Assembly: GCF_030499575.1 (NCBI RefSeq)
Contig: NZ_JASTLC010000001.1
Location: forward strand, 7,216,001-7,280,000
DNA: 64,000 nucleotides
Reading direction: 5' to 3'
From: Streptomyces sp. DG2A-72
GTDB lineage: Bacteria; Actinomycetota; Actinomycetes; Streptomycetales; Streptomycetaceae
A program made the position numbers and the translations under genes. The notes beneath the pieces are model-generated. The model searched no databases, was not told where the DNA came from, and saw nothing but the letters and a program-made list of their open reading frames with translations. Position 1 is the stretch's first letter. The number at the start of each line of letters is the position of its first letter. Below are positions 1 to 8,967 of the stretch, piece by piece.

Positions 1-2
1 TC

Positions 3-440
3 CTGCCTGGCGCCGTGGACGCGCTCAAGGCCGTACACGCGCAACCGGGCTGCGTTCCTACCGTCGTCACGGGAAACCTCAAGCCCAACGCGCTGCTGAA
101 GCTCGAAGCGTTCCACCTCGACGAGTTCCTTGACACGGAGATCGGCGGATACTCCTCGGACAACGACCACCGCCCAGCTCTCGTCGCCGTCGCACAGGAG
201 CGAGCCCAGGCCAAGTACGGGACCACCGCTTTCACCCGCTCCAACACGGTCATCATCGGAGACTCCCTCGAAGACGTCCGTACCGGGCTTGAGGGCGGTG
301 CTCCTGTGATCGGAGTCGCGTCTGGCAAGACCACCGCCGATGAACTTGCTGCGGCCGGCGCAGACCTGGTCCTCGACAGTCTCGAAGGCGTTCCTCGGCT
401 CCTGGACGCGATCGCTGCGACGACCCGCAATCGCGCCTGA
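3..440 (+). CDS. HAD-family hydrolase, 5' end cut by window edge
   Basis: This is the C-terminal 145 residues of a haloacid-dehalogenase-like phosphohydrolase whose start lies left of the window. The frame is open from base 3 and reads LPGAVDAL, the usual segment before the second HAD motif. TVVTGN then gives motif II, the lysine-rich KPNALLK stretch gives motif III, and VIIGDSLEDV gives motif IV with its acidic metal ligands. The catalytic DxD of motif I must be upstream. Substrate cannot be told; most relatives dephosphorylate small phosphometabolites in the cytosol. Confidence 0.85.
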   Translation: MPGAVDALKAVHAQPGCVPTVVTGNLKPNALLKLEAFHLDEFLDTEIGGYSSDNDHRPALVAVAQERAQAKYGTTAFTRSNTVIIGDSLEDVRTGLEGGAPVIGVASGKTTADELAAAGADLVLDSLEGVPRLLDAIAATTRNRA

Positions 441-547
441 TGGCGGCTGCCCCGTAGAAGGCCTCAACTGCCCGTATTACATGAGTGATACCGGCACGCG
501 TATACCCCCGCCTACGCTGTCGGGCGCAGACGAGAAACGGGGGTGCG

Positions 548-2026
548 ATGCCAAGGCACGCTCGCGTATGCGCTGACTGCGGATGCCGCTTAAGCCAGTA
601 CAACGACGAAGACCGGTGTGCCACGTGCGCACGCGACAGACGTCTCGACATCCGCCTTCAACACCGCGTTCCGGACACGGTCTGGCACGATCCGGAAGTT
701 CAGGCTGCACTCGCCGCCTGGGACTTCGGGCGGGCGAGCCGTCTCATCCGCGAGCGGGCGAAGCTCCGCCAGGAGGACATGGCCCACATGACGGGGCTCA
801 GCCAGGGTTTCCTGTCCATGCTCGAAGCAGGAACGCGCCGGCTGACGAACCTCGACAAGGTCGCGAGGTTCCTCAACGGCATCGAAACACCTGACGCCTT
901 GCTCCCCCCACCGTTCCGTGAGCATCACGCAGTTCTCACGCCACTGCCGTTGCCGCACCCAGGCCCACCCGCCGTCGATCTCCAGGTCGCGAGCGGCGAG
1001 CAGGCAGCGGACCTCTACGAACTCGCGACACAAGCTGCGGCCCAGTCACTGCAGTTCGCGGAAGTGGCCACGAAGAGCAACGTGAGCGACGTCGAGCTTC
1101 AGGGGCTGGAATCCAGGATCACCCGGATCGCGACGGACTACGTCCACGCTCCGCTGTACCCGCTCTTCCACGACCTGCTGTCGACGAGAGACCAACTCTT
1201 CTCGCTGCTGAGCGGCCACCAACCCCCGGGCCAAACCCGCGAGCTGTACCTCCTCGCCGGCACGAGTTGCCTGCTCCTCGCCCACGCGTCACAGAATCTC
1301 GGCGACCAGGACGCCGCTGTCGCCCAACTACAGACGGCCGGGACCCTCGCCGAGCACGCCGACCACGACGATCTCCGGGCATGGGTCAAGGGCACAGCCG
1401 CACTGATCGCGGAGTGGTCAACCCACCGGTACACGGCCCTCGAGTACACACAACAGGCGATCCGGTTCGCCCCCGTCGGCGAGACCCGGGTCAGAACCGC
1501 GGCGATCGGGGCCAGGGCCGCGGCACGCATCGGAGACCGGAACACGGCACTGGCAGCGCTCAAGGAGCTTGAGCATGCCCGCGAGGAGCAGACAGACCCC
1601 AACGGACTCACCAGATTCGGAGGGTTGCTCACCTTCCCGGAAGCCAAGCAGGAGTACTACATCGGCGGAACGTACGCCCTCCTCGGCGAACACGAGAGGG
1701 CCGAGCAGCACGCCGCCGCAGCGATCGATCTGTACGAGATGGGCCCGAAGGAGCAGCGGTCGTACGGCGACGAAGCACTGGCGCGCCTCGACATCGTCAC
1801 CGCGCGCATCGCCGCTGGGGAGATCGAGGGAGCTGGCGAGCAACTCCAGCCCATACTGGAACTGCCGGTCGACCGTCGTATCCGACAGCTCGGCGACGCC
1901 GTGCAGGGAGTAGCTAGGCTTCTCGAAGAACCACGGTTCGCCCGGAGCCGGGTTGTTCGCGAGATCGCCGACGCCACTCGCGGCTATCAGGTGATCGACA
2001 CGAGAGCGAAGGCCCTCACCTCATGA
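548..2026 (+). CDS. Zinc-ribbon/HTH regulator with TPR-like C-terminal region (paralogue A)
   Basis: The protein begins with a small Cys4 ribbon (C8, C11, C24, C27, with CRLSQYN between the pairs). A helix-turn-helix follows at roughly residues 65-115, containing LRQEDM and GLSQGFLSMLE. About 350 residues of Ala/Leu-rich helical repeats resembling TPRs complete it. It is the only one of five paralogues in the window that carries this long sensor-like region. The start at 548 is chosen because the ribbon begins seven residues later; the frame is also open from 485. Its stop overlaps the next gene by ATGA, so the two are probably co-translated. It likely regulates this locus in response to an unknown ligand. 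Confidence 0.8.
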   Translation: MPRHARVCADCGCRLSQYNDEDRCATCARDRRLDIRLQHRVPDTVWHDPEVQAALAAWDFGRASRLIRERAKLRQEDMAHMTGLSQGFLSMLEAGTRRLTNLDKVARFLNGIETPDALLPPPFREHHAVLTPLPLPHPGPPAVDLQVASGEQAADLYELATQAAAQSLQFAEVATKSNVSDVELQGLESRITRIATDYVHAPLYPLFHDLLSTRDQLFSLLSGHQPPGQTRELYLLAGTSCLLLAHASQNLGDQDAAVAQLQTAGTLAEHADHDDLRAWVKGTAALIAEWSTHRYTALEYTQQAIRFAPVGETRVRTAAIGARAAARIGDRNTALAALKELEHAREEQTDPNGLTRFGGLLTFPEAKQEYYIGGTYALLGEHERAEQHAAAAIDLYEMGPKEQRSYGDEALARLDIVTARIAAGEIEGAGEQLQPILELPVDRRIRQLGDAVQGVARLLEEPRFARSRVVREIADATRGYQVIDTRAKALTS

Positions 2027-2898
2027 CAATGACGGTCTCTCCCGAGTCCGCCGCCCGCATGGCCTGCCGGGCGTCAGGTCTGACAGACCACTCCCTCGTC
2101 CCGCTTCACCACCACGCCACCTCCGTGTTCCTTCTTGCTGCAGAGGGAGTTGTGGTCCGCGTCAGTCCCGTCTCGCAGCAGCGGCGCCTGACCACGGCCG
2201 TCTCTCTCACGCGCTGGCTCGTCGCGAACGGCTTTCCGGCGACGGAGCCCGTCGACGTGTCCCAGCCGGTGGCATACGAGCCGTACGTCGTCACGTTCTG
2301 GCGGCACTACCCGCAACCCGAACACGGGGCGCCTCCGGCTGGAGGGTTGGGCGATCTACTGAGAACTCTGCATTCTCTACCGTCGCCGCCGGTGACACTG
2401 CCGAGGTACCAACCGCTTGCCTCGCTCAAGACCGCCGTGGAATCCAGCACCTACCTGGCACCGAACCAACGGGCGTGGCTCATGGAGAGCGGGCAAGAAC
2501 TCCTCCACGCTTACGGAGAGCTCGATTTCCCCTTGGGGCACGGGCACATCCACGGCGACGCCTATCCGGGCAACACGCTCTGGGACGAGCAGGACGTCAG
2601 GCTTGGAGACTGGGATGAGGCGGCGTCCGGCCCGCGAGAGATTGACTTGGCCAACACCTTTCAAGGAGTGCGCTTCGGTCGCACCTCCGCAGAGCTGGAT
2701 GACTTCAGCTTTCGGTACGGCTACGACATCCGGCGTTGGCCTGGTCTTCCGGTCCTGTGTGGCATTCGGGACCTACATACACTCGGCTCCTTCATTCGGC
2801 GTGCGGATCGTGGGGACACCGCTGCTGCGGAGCAGCTGTCTTATCGCATCGAGACGCTCAGGAACATGGACACCCGAGCAAAATGGGCTGCGGCGTGA
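2023..2898 (+). CDS. Aminoglycoside phosphotransferase-fold protein
   Basis: A 291-residue APH/choline-kinase-fold protein. The catalytic loop is HGDAYPGNT at about residue 185, with the conserved Asp and Asn, and LGDWDEA about 20 residues later supplies the metal-binding Asp. RDLH near the C-terminus is typical of the family. It overlaps the upstream regulator by four bases. Family members phosphorylate hydroxyls of antibiotics or small metabolites; the substrate here is unknown. It may be self-resistance or tailoring for the neighbouring glycan operon, but nothing in the sequence proves that. Confidence 0.85.
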   Translation: MTMTVSPESAARMACRASGLTDHSLVPLHHHATSVFLLAAEGVVVRVSPVSQQRRLTTAVSLTRWLVANGFPATEPVDVSQPVAYEPYVVTFWRHYPQPEHGAPPAGGLGDLLRTLHSLPSPPVTLPRYQPLASLKTAVESSTYLAPNQRAWLMESGQELLHAYGELDFPLGHGHIHGDAYPGNTLWDEQDVRLGDWDEAASGPREIDLANTFQGVRFGRTSAELDDFSFRYGYDIRRWPGLPVLCGIRDLHTLGSFIRRADRGDTAAAEQLSYRIETLRNMDTRAKWAAA

Positions 2899-3125
2899 GG
2901 ACTCCATGACTGCGCCGGAAGCCAGCTGCCTGTTCCCAGCACAGCTGTAGCGGCTGCCAACAGGACGACCTCGCGTGCTCTGCCACTGAATGGCACACTC
3001 GTTTGGCGCGACCAGGCGAACACGTTCAGTCACGATCCAGATCCGTGTAACCTGCTGGGTGCCCGTCGCCGTGTTCCACCTGGGACGACCGGGTTCGCAA
3101 CAATCAACTTCGGTTTGGAGGACGG

Positions 3126-3956
3126 GTGGCAGTGCAGCGGATCACGACCCGCAATGCCCGTTTCCAGCAGCTGCAGACGCTGCTAAATAACCGCACCAAG
3201 CGAGGCCGTGCCAAGGAGTTCCTGGTCCAGGGCGTACGGCCGATCACGATGGCCGTGGAGCACGGCTGGACCGTTCGTTCCCTGCTCTACGACGCCAGCC
3301 GCCCGCTCTCCCGATGGGCCGAGGATCTCCTCCGCGGTGTCGGTACCGAGCGCGTCGCGATGGCACCGCAACTGCTCGCCGAACTCAGCGAGAAGGCCGA
3401 CGGGGCTGCGGAGGTCCTGGCGGTGGTCGAGATGGCGCCGGACAGCCTGTCGCGGATCAAGGTTCGCGACGACTTCCTCGGTCTGGTCTTCGACCGGCCG
3501 ACGCAGCCTGGCAACATCGGAAGCATCGTGCGGTCGGCCGACGCCTTCGGCGCCGACGGGCTCATCGTGACGGGGCACGCGGCGGACCCCTACGATCCCA
3601 AGTCGGTACGTGCCTCCACGGGATCCTTCTTCGCCATGCCCGTGGTGCGCAGCCAGTCGCACCACGAGGTCATGGAGTGGCTGGAGAAGGAGCGCGCTCA
3701 GGGCCGACCGGTGGCCGTCGTCGGCACGGACGAGGACGGTGACGCCGACGTCTCGGAGTTCGACCTGGCCCAGCCCGTCCTGCTGCTCATCGGCAATGAG
3801 ACCGCGGGCCTCAGCGCGGCCTGGCGTGAGGTCTGCGACCACGTAGTCAGCATTCCGATGACGGGCTCGGCCAGCTCCCTGAACGCGTCGAACGCCGCCT
3901 CCGTCGTCCTCTACGAGGCGCGCCGCCAGCGTCTGGCGAAGCAGCGCACGACGTGA
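3126..3956 (+). CDS. TrmH/SpoU-family rRNA 2'-O-methyltransferase, AviRb-like
   Basis: A 276-residue SPOUT methyltransferase. Motif 1 is RPTQPGNIGSIVRSADAFGA around residue 125. Motif 2 is LLIGNETAGLS, and motif 3 is SSLNASNAAS near the C-terminus, forming the trefoil-knot AdoMet site. The N-terminal substrate-binding segment (RNARFQQ, then FLVQGVRPI) resembles AviRb, the avilamycin-resistance enzyme that methylates a 23S rRNA uridine 2'-hydroxyl. The GTG start has a GGAGG ribosome site. It converges on the glycan operon and could be its resistance gene; an ordinary housekeeping SpoU role is the alternative. Confidence 0.88.
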   Translation: MAVQRITTRNARFQQLQTLLNNRTKRGRAKEFLVQGVRPITMAVEHGWTVRSLLYDASRPLSRWAEDLLRGVGTERVAMAPQLLAELSEKADGAAEVLAVVEMAPDSLSRIKVRDDFLGLVFDRPTQPGNIGSIVRSADAFGADGLIVTGHAADPYDPKSVRASTGSFFAMPVVRSQSHHEVMEWLEKERAQGRPVAVVGTDEDGDADVSEFDLAQPVLLLIGNETAGLSAAWREVCDHVVSIPMTGSASSLNASNAASVVLYEARRQRLAKQRTT

Positions 3957-3966
3957 CCTGCCGAGT

Positions 3967-4968
3967 TCACCTCCAGACCTCGCCGCTTACCGCTCTCCTG
4001 TAGACCAACAGGTACTGGCGGGCGATGGTGTGGTGGCCCCATCGGTCCACCGCTGTTTCGCGCACGGACTGAGCCTTGGGTAGTGATGCCAACACGCGCT
4101 TCGCGTCACTGGGTGTGATCTCCCGCCCGACCGGCAGCACCGTCCCGACGCCGGGGACGATCTCGGGCAGGCATCCGTTGTCGCTGGCGATCACCGGGGT
4201 GCCGCTGGCTGCGGCCTCCGAGACCACGGTGGCGCCGGGCTCGATCCATCGTCCGCCGAACGGTCCTCCCCACGGCTGGGACAGCACGAGTTGCGCTCGG
4301 GCGCGTGCGATGAGTCGGGTACGCGTGTCACCGCCGACTTCGCCTATGTAGTGGACGGTGTTCGGGAAGTCGGCCAGCAGGGCGTCCAGGTAGTCCTTCT
4401 CCCAGGCCGGTCCGGCGACCGTCAGCGGTACGCCGGCGGCGTGCGCGAACGCTGCCGCTTCGCGCACGCCCTTGTGTACGGAGACTCGGCCCAGGAAGAG
4501 GAAGTAGTCGTCCTTCGCCTCTTGGAATGGATATCGCGAAGGGTTGACCGGCAACCGGATCACGGGGGCGGATAGGGACCCCGCGGCGGTACGTTGTGCG
4601 CGGGAGAGGTAGATGCCGTTGATCTGGCGCTCAGGCACGCCGTTGAGGTGGTGTGTGCTCACCGTTGGCCTGAGATCGCAGGCCGGCAGTGCGTCGTTGT
4701 TTGAGTGGTCGTGGATGATGTCCGGGCCGAACGTCTCGATGGCCTCGTGGATGTCGGCCGTCTCGACAGCAGCAGACACCGTGACACCCTCCTGGACGGG
4801 GCTTCCCGGCGCTCCGAGGAGCAGGATCTCGCAACCGGCCGCCAGCAGTCCGTCCATGAGCGTGGCGACGACCCACTGGATCCCGCCGTAGCCCTGGGGT
4901 GGCACAGTGATCCATTGGCTGGGGTCGGCTCCGTAGCGGTGCGGCGGAATCACCATGGCCACCTTCAT
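3967..4968 (-). CDS. Glycosyltransferase family 4
   Basis: A 333-residue GT-B glycosyltransferase. The N-terminus carries the GT4 loop PPQGYGGIQWV, and the C-terminal domain has FLFLGRVSVHKGVREA followed by EAAASGTPVIASDNGCLPEIV, the EX7E-type nucleotide-sugar site. It is the last gene of a tightly coupled nine-gene minus-strand operon and overlaps the upstream GT2 gene by ATGA. It should transfer a hexose or pentose from a nucleotide sugar in the cytoplasm. Donor and acceptor are unknown. Confidence 0.9.
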   Translation of the reverse strand: MKVAMVIPPHRYGADPSQWITVPPQGYGGIQWVVATLMDGLLAAGCEILLLGAPGSPVQEGVTVSAAVETADIHEAIETFGPDIIHDHSNNDALPACDLRPTVSTHHLNGVPERQINGIYLSRAQRTAAGSLSAPVIRLPVNPSRYPFQEAKDDYFLFLGRVSVHKGVREAAAFAHAAGVPLTVAGPAWEKDYLDALLADFPNTVHYIGEVGGDTRTRLIARARAQLVLSQPWGGPFGGRWIEPGATVVSEAAASGTPVIASDNGCLPEIVPGVGTVLPVGREITPSDAKRVLASLPKAQSVRETAVDRWGHHTIARQYLLVYRRAVSGEVWR

Positions 4969-5864
4969 CGGTCACTCCCGGTCTCGGCATCGGTGGCGCT
5001 GGCCCGGCTCCGCGTGATGGCCTCCCAGCAGACTCCGAGGAGAACGCTGGAGGTGTAGAACAGGGCGAGGGCGGTCAGTACTGGGCGAGCGCCGTCTCCT
5101 GAGCGGTTGCGGTTCCATTCCTTCCCGATGCCTCGCCGCGCGTCGTCGCGCCGTGCTTCGCTGCGCCCCTGCCAGAAGGCGCGGCGCAGCAGGTAGGACA
5201 AGGTCAACCGGTGAGCGGGGATCAGGTGTTGGACCTCGGCGTCGTGCAGGATCGTCGCGGTGGCGCCGCGCGCGATCATCTCCCGCACAAAGGTGGTGTC
5301 CTCGGCGGAGGTGAGGGAGCTGCCGATCCGGCCGAGGCGTTCGTCGAAGCCGACTCCGAGCAAGCGGGCGTGCTCGGAGTCGATGGCGAAGCTGCCGCCC
5401 CAGATTGACGCCGGCCGGGATGGAGCGTGGGACCCGAGGTAGTGCAACTGTCCCGAAGTGAGGAACCAAGGGCGGCGGTGCCCCTGAAGATGGGCGGAGA
5501 TCCTCGTCCCTGTGACCTGTGCGCCGGCGGTCAGAGCGGCCCGTATCTGCGTCAGAGCCTCGACGGTGGGGACGATGTCGTCGTCGAGGAAGACGAGGTG
5601 CCGTGTCGTGGCTTCCTTCATGGCCTTGTTGCGGCTGTGGGCGAGTCCCTGGTTTCCCGCGTTGCAGATGACGCGGATGCGTGACGGAGGCGGCGAGGCG
5701 CTCGTGGGCAGTGTGGGAACGTGCTGGGCGGGCATGTCCGCGATGATCAGCAGGCGGTCCCGGGCGCCCATCGCCGCGGCGGTACGGACGACGGCTCCCG
5801 GCAGGCTGTCGGGGCGGTTGCTGCAGATGGCGATGGTGAGGGGCAGGTCGGCGCCGAGGGTCAC
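4965..5864 (-). CDS. Glycosyltransferase family 2
   Basis: A GT-A glycosyltransferase of 299 residues. The nucleotide site is seen in ICNAGNQGLAHSRNKAM, and the metal-binding DxD is FLDDDIVP near residue 105. A hydrophobic stretch near the C-terminus (LTALALFYTSSVLLGV) may anchor it to the membrane. The frame is open far upstream, but GTG at 5864 is chosen because it overlaps the upstream stop (GTGA) and follows an AGGAGGT ribosome site. It is one of four glycosyltransferases in the operon. Confidence 0.88.
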   Translation of the reverse strand: MTLGADLPLTIAICSNRPDSLPGAVVRTAAAMGARDRLLIIADMPAQHVPTLPTSASPPPSRIRVICNAGNQGLAHSRNKAMKEATTRHLVFLDDDIVPTVEALTQIRAALTAGAQVTGTRISAHLQGHRRPWFLTSGQLHYLGSHAPSRPASIWGGSFAIDSEHARLLGVGFDERLGRIGSSLTSAEDTTFVREMIARGATATILHDAEVQHLIPAHRLTLSYLLRRAFWQGRSEARRDDARRGIGKEWNRNRSGDGARPVLTALALFYTSSVLLGVCWEAITRSRASATDAETGSDR

Positions 5865-6616
5865 GGACGCACCTCCTGGCTCGGCTGTGGGCTGCGCTCT
5901 TTGCAGCCGATCGCCAGCAGCACGTCGGCCAGGTCCCCGAGGGCGGCGATGGCCCAGTAACCCGTGCTCCCCTCGGTTGTGTGGCCGCGCCGGGCCTTCA
6001 GTTCGCGATAGGTGGTCACGATCTCGGGATCGACCCCGGCAGGCGCGCTCCATCCGCTGTCGAGGTTGATGATCGCCACCGAGCAGCCGAGAGCGAGTGC
6101 CGGAGCAGCGTCGTGGTCGGTCCGGTCGCCGACAACCGTGGTGTGCTCCGGCTTCCAGCCCAGCCGGTCCAGGGCCCACTTGAAGAGGCGGGGGTCGGGT
6201 TTGGCGTAGCCGACAAGGGAGTCGAGTGCGACGAGTTGGACCCGTTGCTCGATGCCGAGAACACGCAGGGCGGCGAGGCATTCCGGGGGCTGGTTGGCGA
6301 CGATGCACACCTGGTACTCCCTGGCGAGGTCGCTGAGCGCGTCGACGGCTCCCGGAATGGGCTGGATGAGCGAGGTCCAGCGTTCGCGGATGCGCTGCCA
6401 ACTCTTCGTGCCGTTGGGCGGGAAGAGGCTGGGCGGGGGTGTTCCGGGCGCGCGGTCCTGGTAGAAGTTGCGCATCGCATGGAGGAAAGAGTCCATGGTG
6501 AGGGCGGGGTTGTCCGCCTGCGCGAGCTCCCAGACGCCCTGGAGCCAGGCGAGGTCGAACGGCTCGTCGTAGTAGAGGATGCCGCCGACGTCGACGGCGA
6601 GGGTGCGGCCGGTCAT
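5861..6616 (-). CDS. HAD-family hydrolase
   Basis: A 251-residue HAD protein. Motif I is degenerate (LAVDVGGILY, with Asp then Gly in place of the second Asp). Motif II is IVANQPP, motif III includes YAKPDPRLFKWAL, and motif IV is VVGDRTDHD. Loss of the second motif-I Asp, which acts as the general acid in phosphatases, makes plain phosphatase activity less certain. The ATG at 6616 overlaps the upstream SDR stop. In the operon it may dephosphorylate a sugar phosphate or have another HAD chemistry. Confidence 0.82.
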   Translation of the reverse strand: MTGRTLAVDVGGILYYDEPFDLAWLQGVWELAQADNPALTMDSFLHAMRNFYQDRAPGTPPPSLFPPNGTKSWQRIRERWTSLIQPIPGAVDALSDLAREYQVCIVANQPPECLAALRVLGIEQRVQLVALDSLVGYAKPDPRLFKWALDRLGWKPEHTTVVGDRTDHDAAPALALGCSVAIINLDSGWSAPAGVDPEIVTTYRELKARRGHTTEGSTGYWAIAALGDLADVLLAIGCKERSPQPSQEVRP

Positions 6617-7635
6617 GCCGTGGCCGCCCGACCAGCGGCCCAGGTGAACCACTCGGGCTTCTCCGCGGTGTCGTTCTCGATGCTGAGTGTGCTCGTGGGC
6701 TCCACGGGTCCGTGCTCGCGGGCCCAGGTTGCGGTGCGTCGCAGTCCGTCTGCGAGCGGGGTGTCGGTCCAGTCGCCGAGCGTCCTACGGGCGAGGCTGT
6801 TGTCGGTGTACGCGGCGTGGACTTCGTCGCGGGTCGCCAGGTGCTTGATCGGGTGGTCGGGGACGCCCATCGCGGTGCGCGCGGCGTGTGCCATCTCCAG
6901 CACGGTGGTGGTCTGCGAGGAGCCGACGTTGAAGACCTGGCCCCAGGCGGCCGGCTGGCCGGCCGCGGCGAGGAAGGTGCCGACGATGTCCGGGGCGTAG
7001 GTGAAGGCCCGGATCTGGCTGCCGTCGCCGTACACGCTGATCGGTTCGCCGCGCATGATCTGGTTGAGGAAGATGGCAACGGCGTTGCGGTAGGGGTCGC
7101 CCATGCTCTGCCGCTCACCGTAGACGTTGTGCATGCGCAGGGCGAAGTACGGCATGCCCTGCAGCTTCATGGTGACGGCGAGTTCGCGCTCCACGGTGAG
7201 TTTCGCGTTGCCGTAGCTGTCGGCGGGGATGGGCTGCTCGTCCTCGCGCATGGGGACGTGTCCGTGGCCGTACACGGCGACCGACGAGGCGAAGCCGAAT
7301 AACCTGACCTCGGCGGCCAGCGAGGCGTTGATCAGGTTGATGCTGCCGAGCAGGTTGACGGAGTAGTTATGGTGCTTGACGGCGTGACTGATGCCTTCGG
7401 CCGCGAAGGCGGCCAGGTGGTAGACGCCGTCGAAGCGGTACGAGGCGAAGACATCGGCGACAGCGGCTTGGTCGGCGACCGAGCCGACGACGAGGGTCGC
7501 GCCGTCGGGCACGTTCTCGGTCTTGCCGCCGTCGAGGTTGTCCAGGACGACGACCTCATCGCCGCGCTCGATCAGGGCTGCGACGAGGTGGGACCCGATG
7601 AAACCGGCGCCGCCGGTCACCAGATGCGTGGGCAT
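6613..7635 (-). CDS. NAD-dependent epimerase/dehydratase (extended SDR, GalE-like)
   Basis: A 340-residue extended short-chain dehydrogenase. TGGAGFIGSH at the N-terminus is the NAD-binding loop, FASSVAVYG carries the catalytic Ser, and SYGNAKL is the YxxxK pair. The second half has the sugar-nucleotide-binding NVYGERQSMGDPYRN pattern seen in UDP-sugar 4-epimerases. The ATG at 7635 follows an AAGGGAGA ribosome site. It lies 108 bp after the pyruvyl-transferase gene, the only real gap in the operon. The likely role is epimerising or dehydrating a UDP-sugar. Confidence 0.9.
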   Translation of the reverse strand: MPTHLVTGGAGFIGSHLVAALIERGDEVVVLDNLDGGKTENVPDGATLVVGSVADQAAVADVFASYRFDGVYHLAAFAAEGISHAVKHHNYSVNLLGSINLINASLAAEVRLFGFASSVAVYGHGHVPMREDEQPIPADSYGNAKLTVERELAVTMKLQGMPYFALRMHNVYGERQSMGDPYRNAVAIFLNQIMRGEPISVYGDGSQIRAFTYAPDIVGTFLAAAGQPAAWGQVFNVGSSQTTTVLEMAHAARTAMGVPDHPIKHLATRDEVHAAYTDNSLARRTLGDWTDTPLADGLRRTATWAREHGPVEPTSTLSIENDTAEKPEWFTWAAGRAATA

Positions 7636-7743
7636 GTGTGTCTCCCTTGCGTGAGTGGGGTCGCGCTGCGGCCCCAAAGCGGGCCGCAGCAGGTCGTGCG
7701 AGATGCGGTGCGATCGGCCGACCGTGTTGCGGGGCTGGAGGGC

Positions 7744-8967
7744 TCAGGCTCCGAGGAGCCCGTTGATCTGCGCGAAATCGCCACGGGCCCGTTCCATGAT
7801 CAGCGGGAGGCGTTGCCGCAGAGTGGCACGCAGCCCGGCCGCGTCGGTGTCGTTGACGAGCCGGTCGATGACGGTGGCGTCCTGGACGAAGGCCCGGACG
7901 TCTGCGTGGATGTCGTCGACGTCGACGGTCTCGCCGTAGGTTTCGGCGAGCACCCCGTTGAACTTGTGCGAGTGGCCGATCGCGATCGCCGGGACGCCGC
8001 TGGACAGTGCGCCGATCGCGGCGTGCAGGCGTTCGGAGATGACGAGTTCGGCGTGGGAGAGCACGCCCTTGTAGTCGGAAGCCGTCAGCACGCCGGGCAG
8101 CGCCATGACCTGGGGCATGCCGGCGGCCTCGGCGATGCGGGCGGCGAGGATCCGGTCGTCGTTGTGGGACCGGGAGTCGTGGCAGTGCGGCACGAGGACG
8201 ACCGGCATCTTCCGAGTGCGGACGAGGGAGATGGCCAGTCGTGTCAGTGCGGTTGCGTGCTGCGCCTCCTCCACGGCGCTGAAGCGGGTGATGCCCTGGC
8301 TGGGTGCGAGGCATATGTAGGTGTCTTCGGGAGTTAGCCCCAGGGGACTGAGCGCGGCCGATGTCCGCTCGCCGGTGGCTGTCGGCAGGAGGAAGGCAGG
8401 GTTGGAAGACAGTTGCACACGGTGCTCGGGGAGGCCGAGCTTACCCACGAGGTAGCCGTGGGAGGCGCTCTCCCGGACGGTGAGCAGATGGCACCGGTTG
8501 GCGACCGCGAGCCATGCCTCAGCGTCGGCCGGGTCGTCGAAGGGGCCGACGGACTGGCCGATCATGACCGTCGGGATGTCCCTCTCTTGCGCGGCGATGA
8601 GGGCACGCAGGTACGGCGTGGATACCCCGTAATCCGAGGTGTGCAGGTCGCCCCCGGTGGCGATGACCAGGTCGGTTTCGGCGAGCAGTTGTTCGCGGCG
8701 TGCGGTCAGTTCGGCAGGGCTCTCCTGAGGACGCATCTGCTGCCAGGAGCGGGAGACGACGAAGGGATCGGCCACACAGAGGGCACCAGTGGGGGCGAGG
8801 GCTTCCGCGTCGAGCACCGGGGTCTGGGTAAGGACGGTGACCTTGTTGCCTCCTTCGGTGTTCAGTTGCTCGGCGATGGCGCGGGCCAGGGCCTCGACGC
8901 CTCGGCTCTCGCAACTGGTGATGCCGGTGATCAGGACGTTGGACACAGCGGACCTCGCAAGGGTCAT
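7744..8967 (-). CDS. Polysaccharide pyruvyl transferase family protein
   Basis: A 407-residue member of the polysaccharide pyruvyl transferase (CsaB/ExoV-type) family. It has a GT-B-like fold with GITSCESRGVEAL at the N-terminus, LVIATGGDLHTSDY in the middle and the family signature SERLHAAIGALSSGVPAIAI near residue 310. Relatives add ketal-linked pyruvate to a sugar, giving an acidic glycan. It overlaps the upstream glycosyltransferase by four bases. Confidence 0.88.
   Translation of the reverse strand: MTLARSAVSNVLITGITSCESRGVEALARAIAEQLNTEGGNKVTVLTQTPVLDAEALAPTGALCVADPFVVSRSWQQMRPQESPAELTARREQLLAETDLVIATGGDLHTSDYGVSTPYLRALIAAQERDIPTVMIGQSVGPFDDPADAEAWLAVANRCHLLTVRESASHGYLVGKLGLPEHRVQLSSNPAFLLPTATGERTSAALSPLGLTPEDTYICLAPSQGITRFSAVEEAQHATALTRLAISLVRTRKMPVVLVPHCHDSRSHNDDRILAARIAEAAGMPQVMALPGVLTASDYKGVLSHAELVISERLHAAIGALSSGVPAIAIGHSHKFNGVLAETYGETVDVDDIHADVRAFVQDATVIDRLVNDTDAAGLRATLRQRLPLIMERARGDFAQINGLLGA

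Noticed and set aside
5865..7118. N-terminal part of a 717-codon minus-strand frame ending in the GT2 gene
   Set aside because: It runs through the HAD and SDR genes in a shadow frame; only the part from GTG 5864 has glycosyltransferase motifs.
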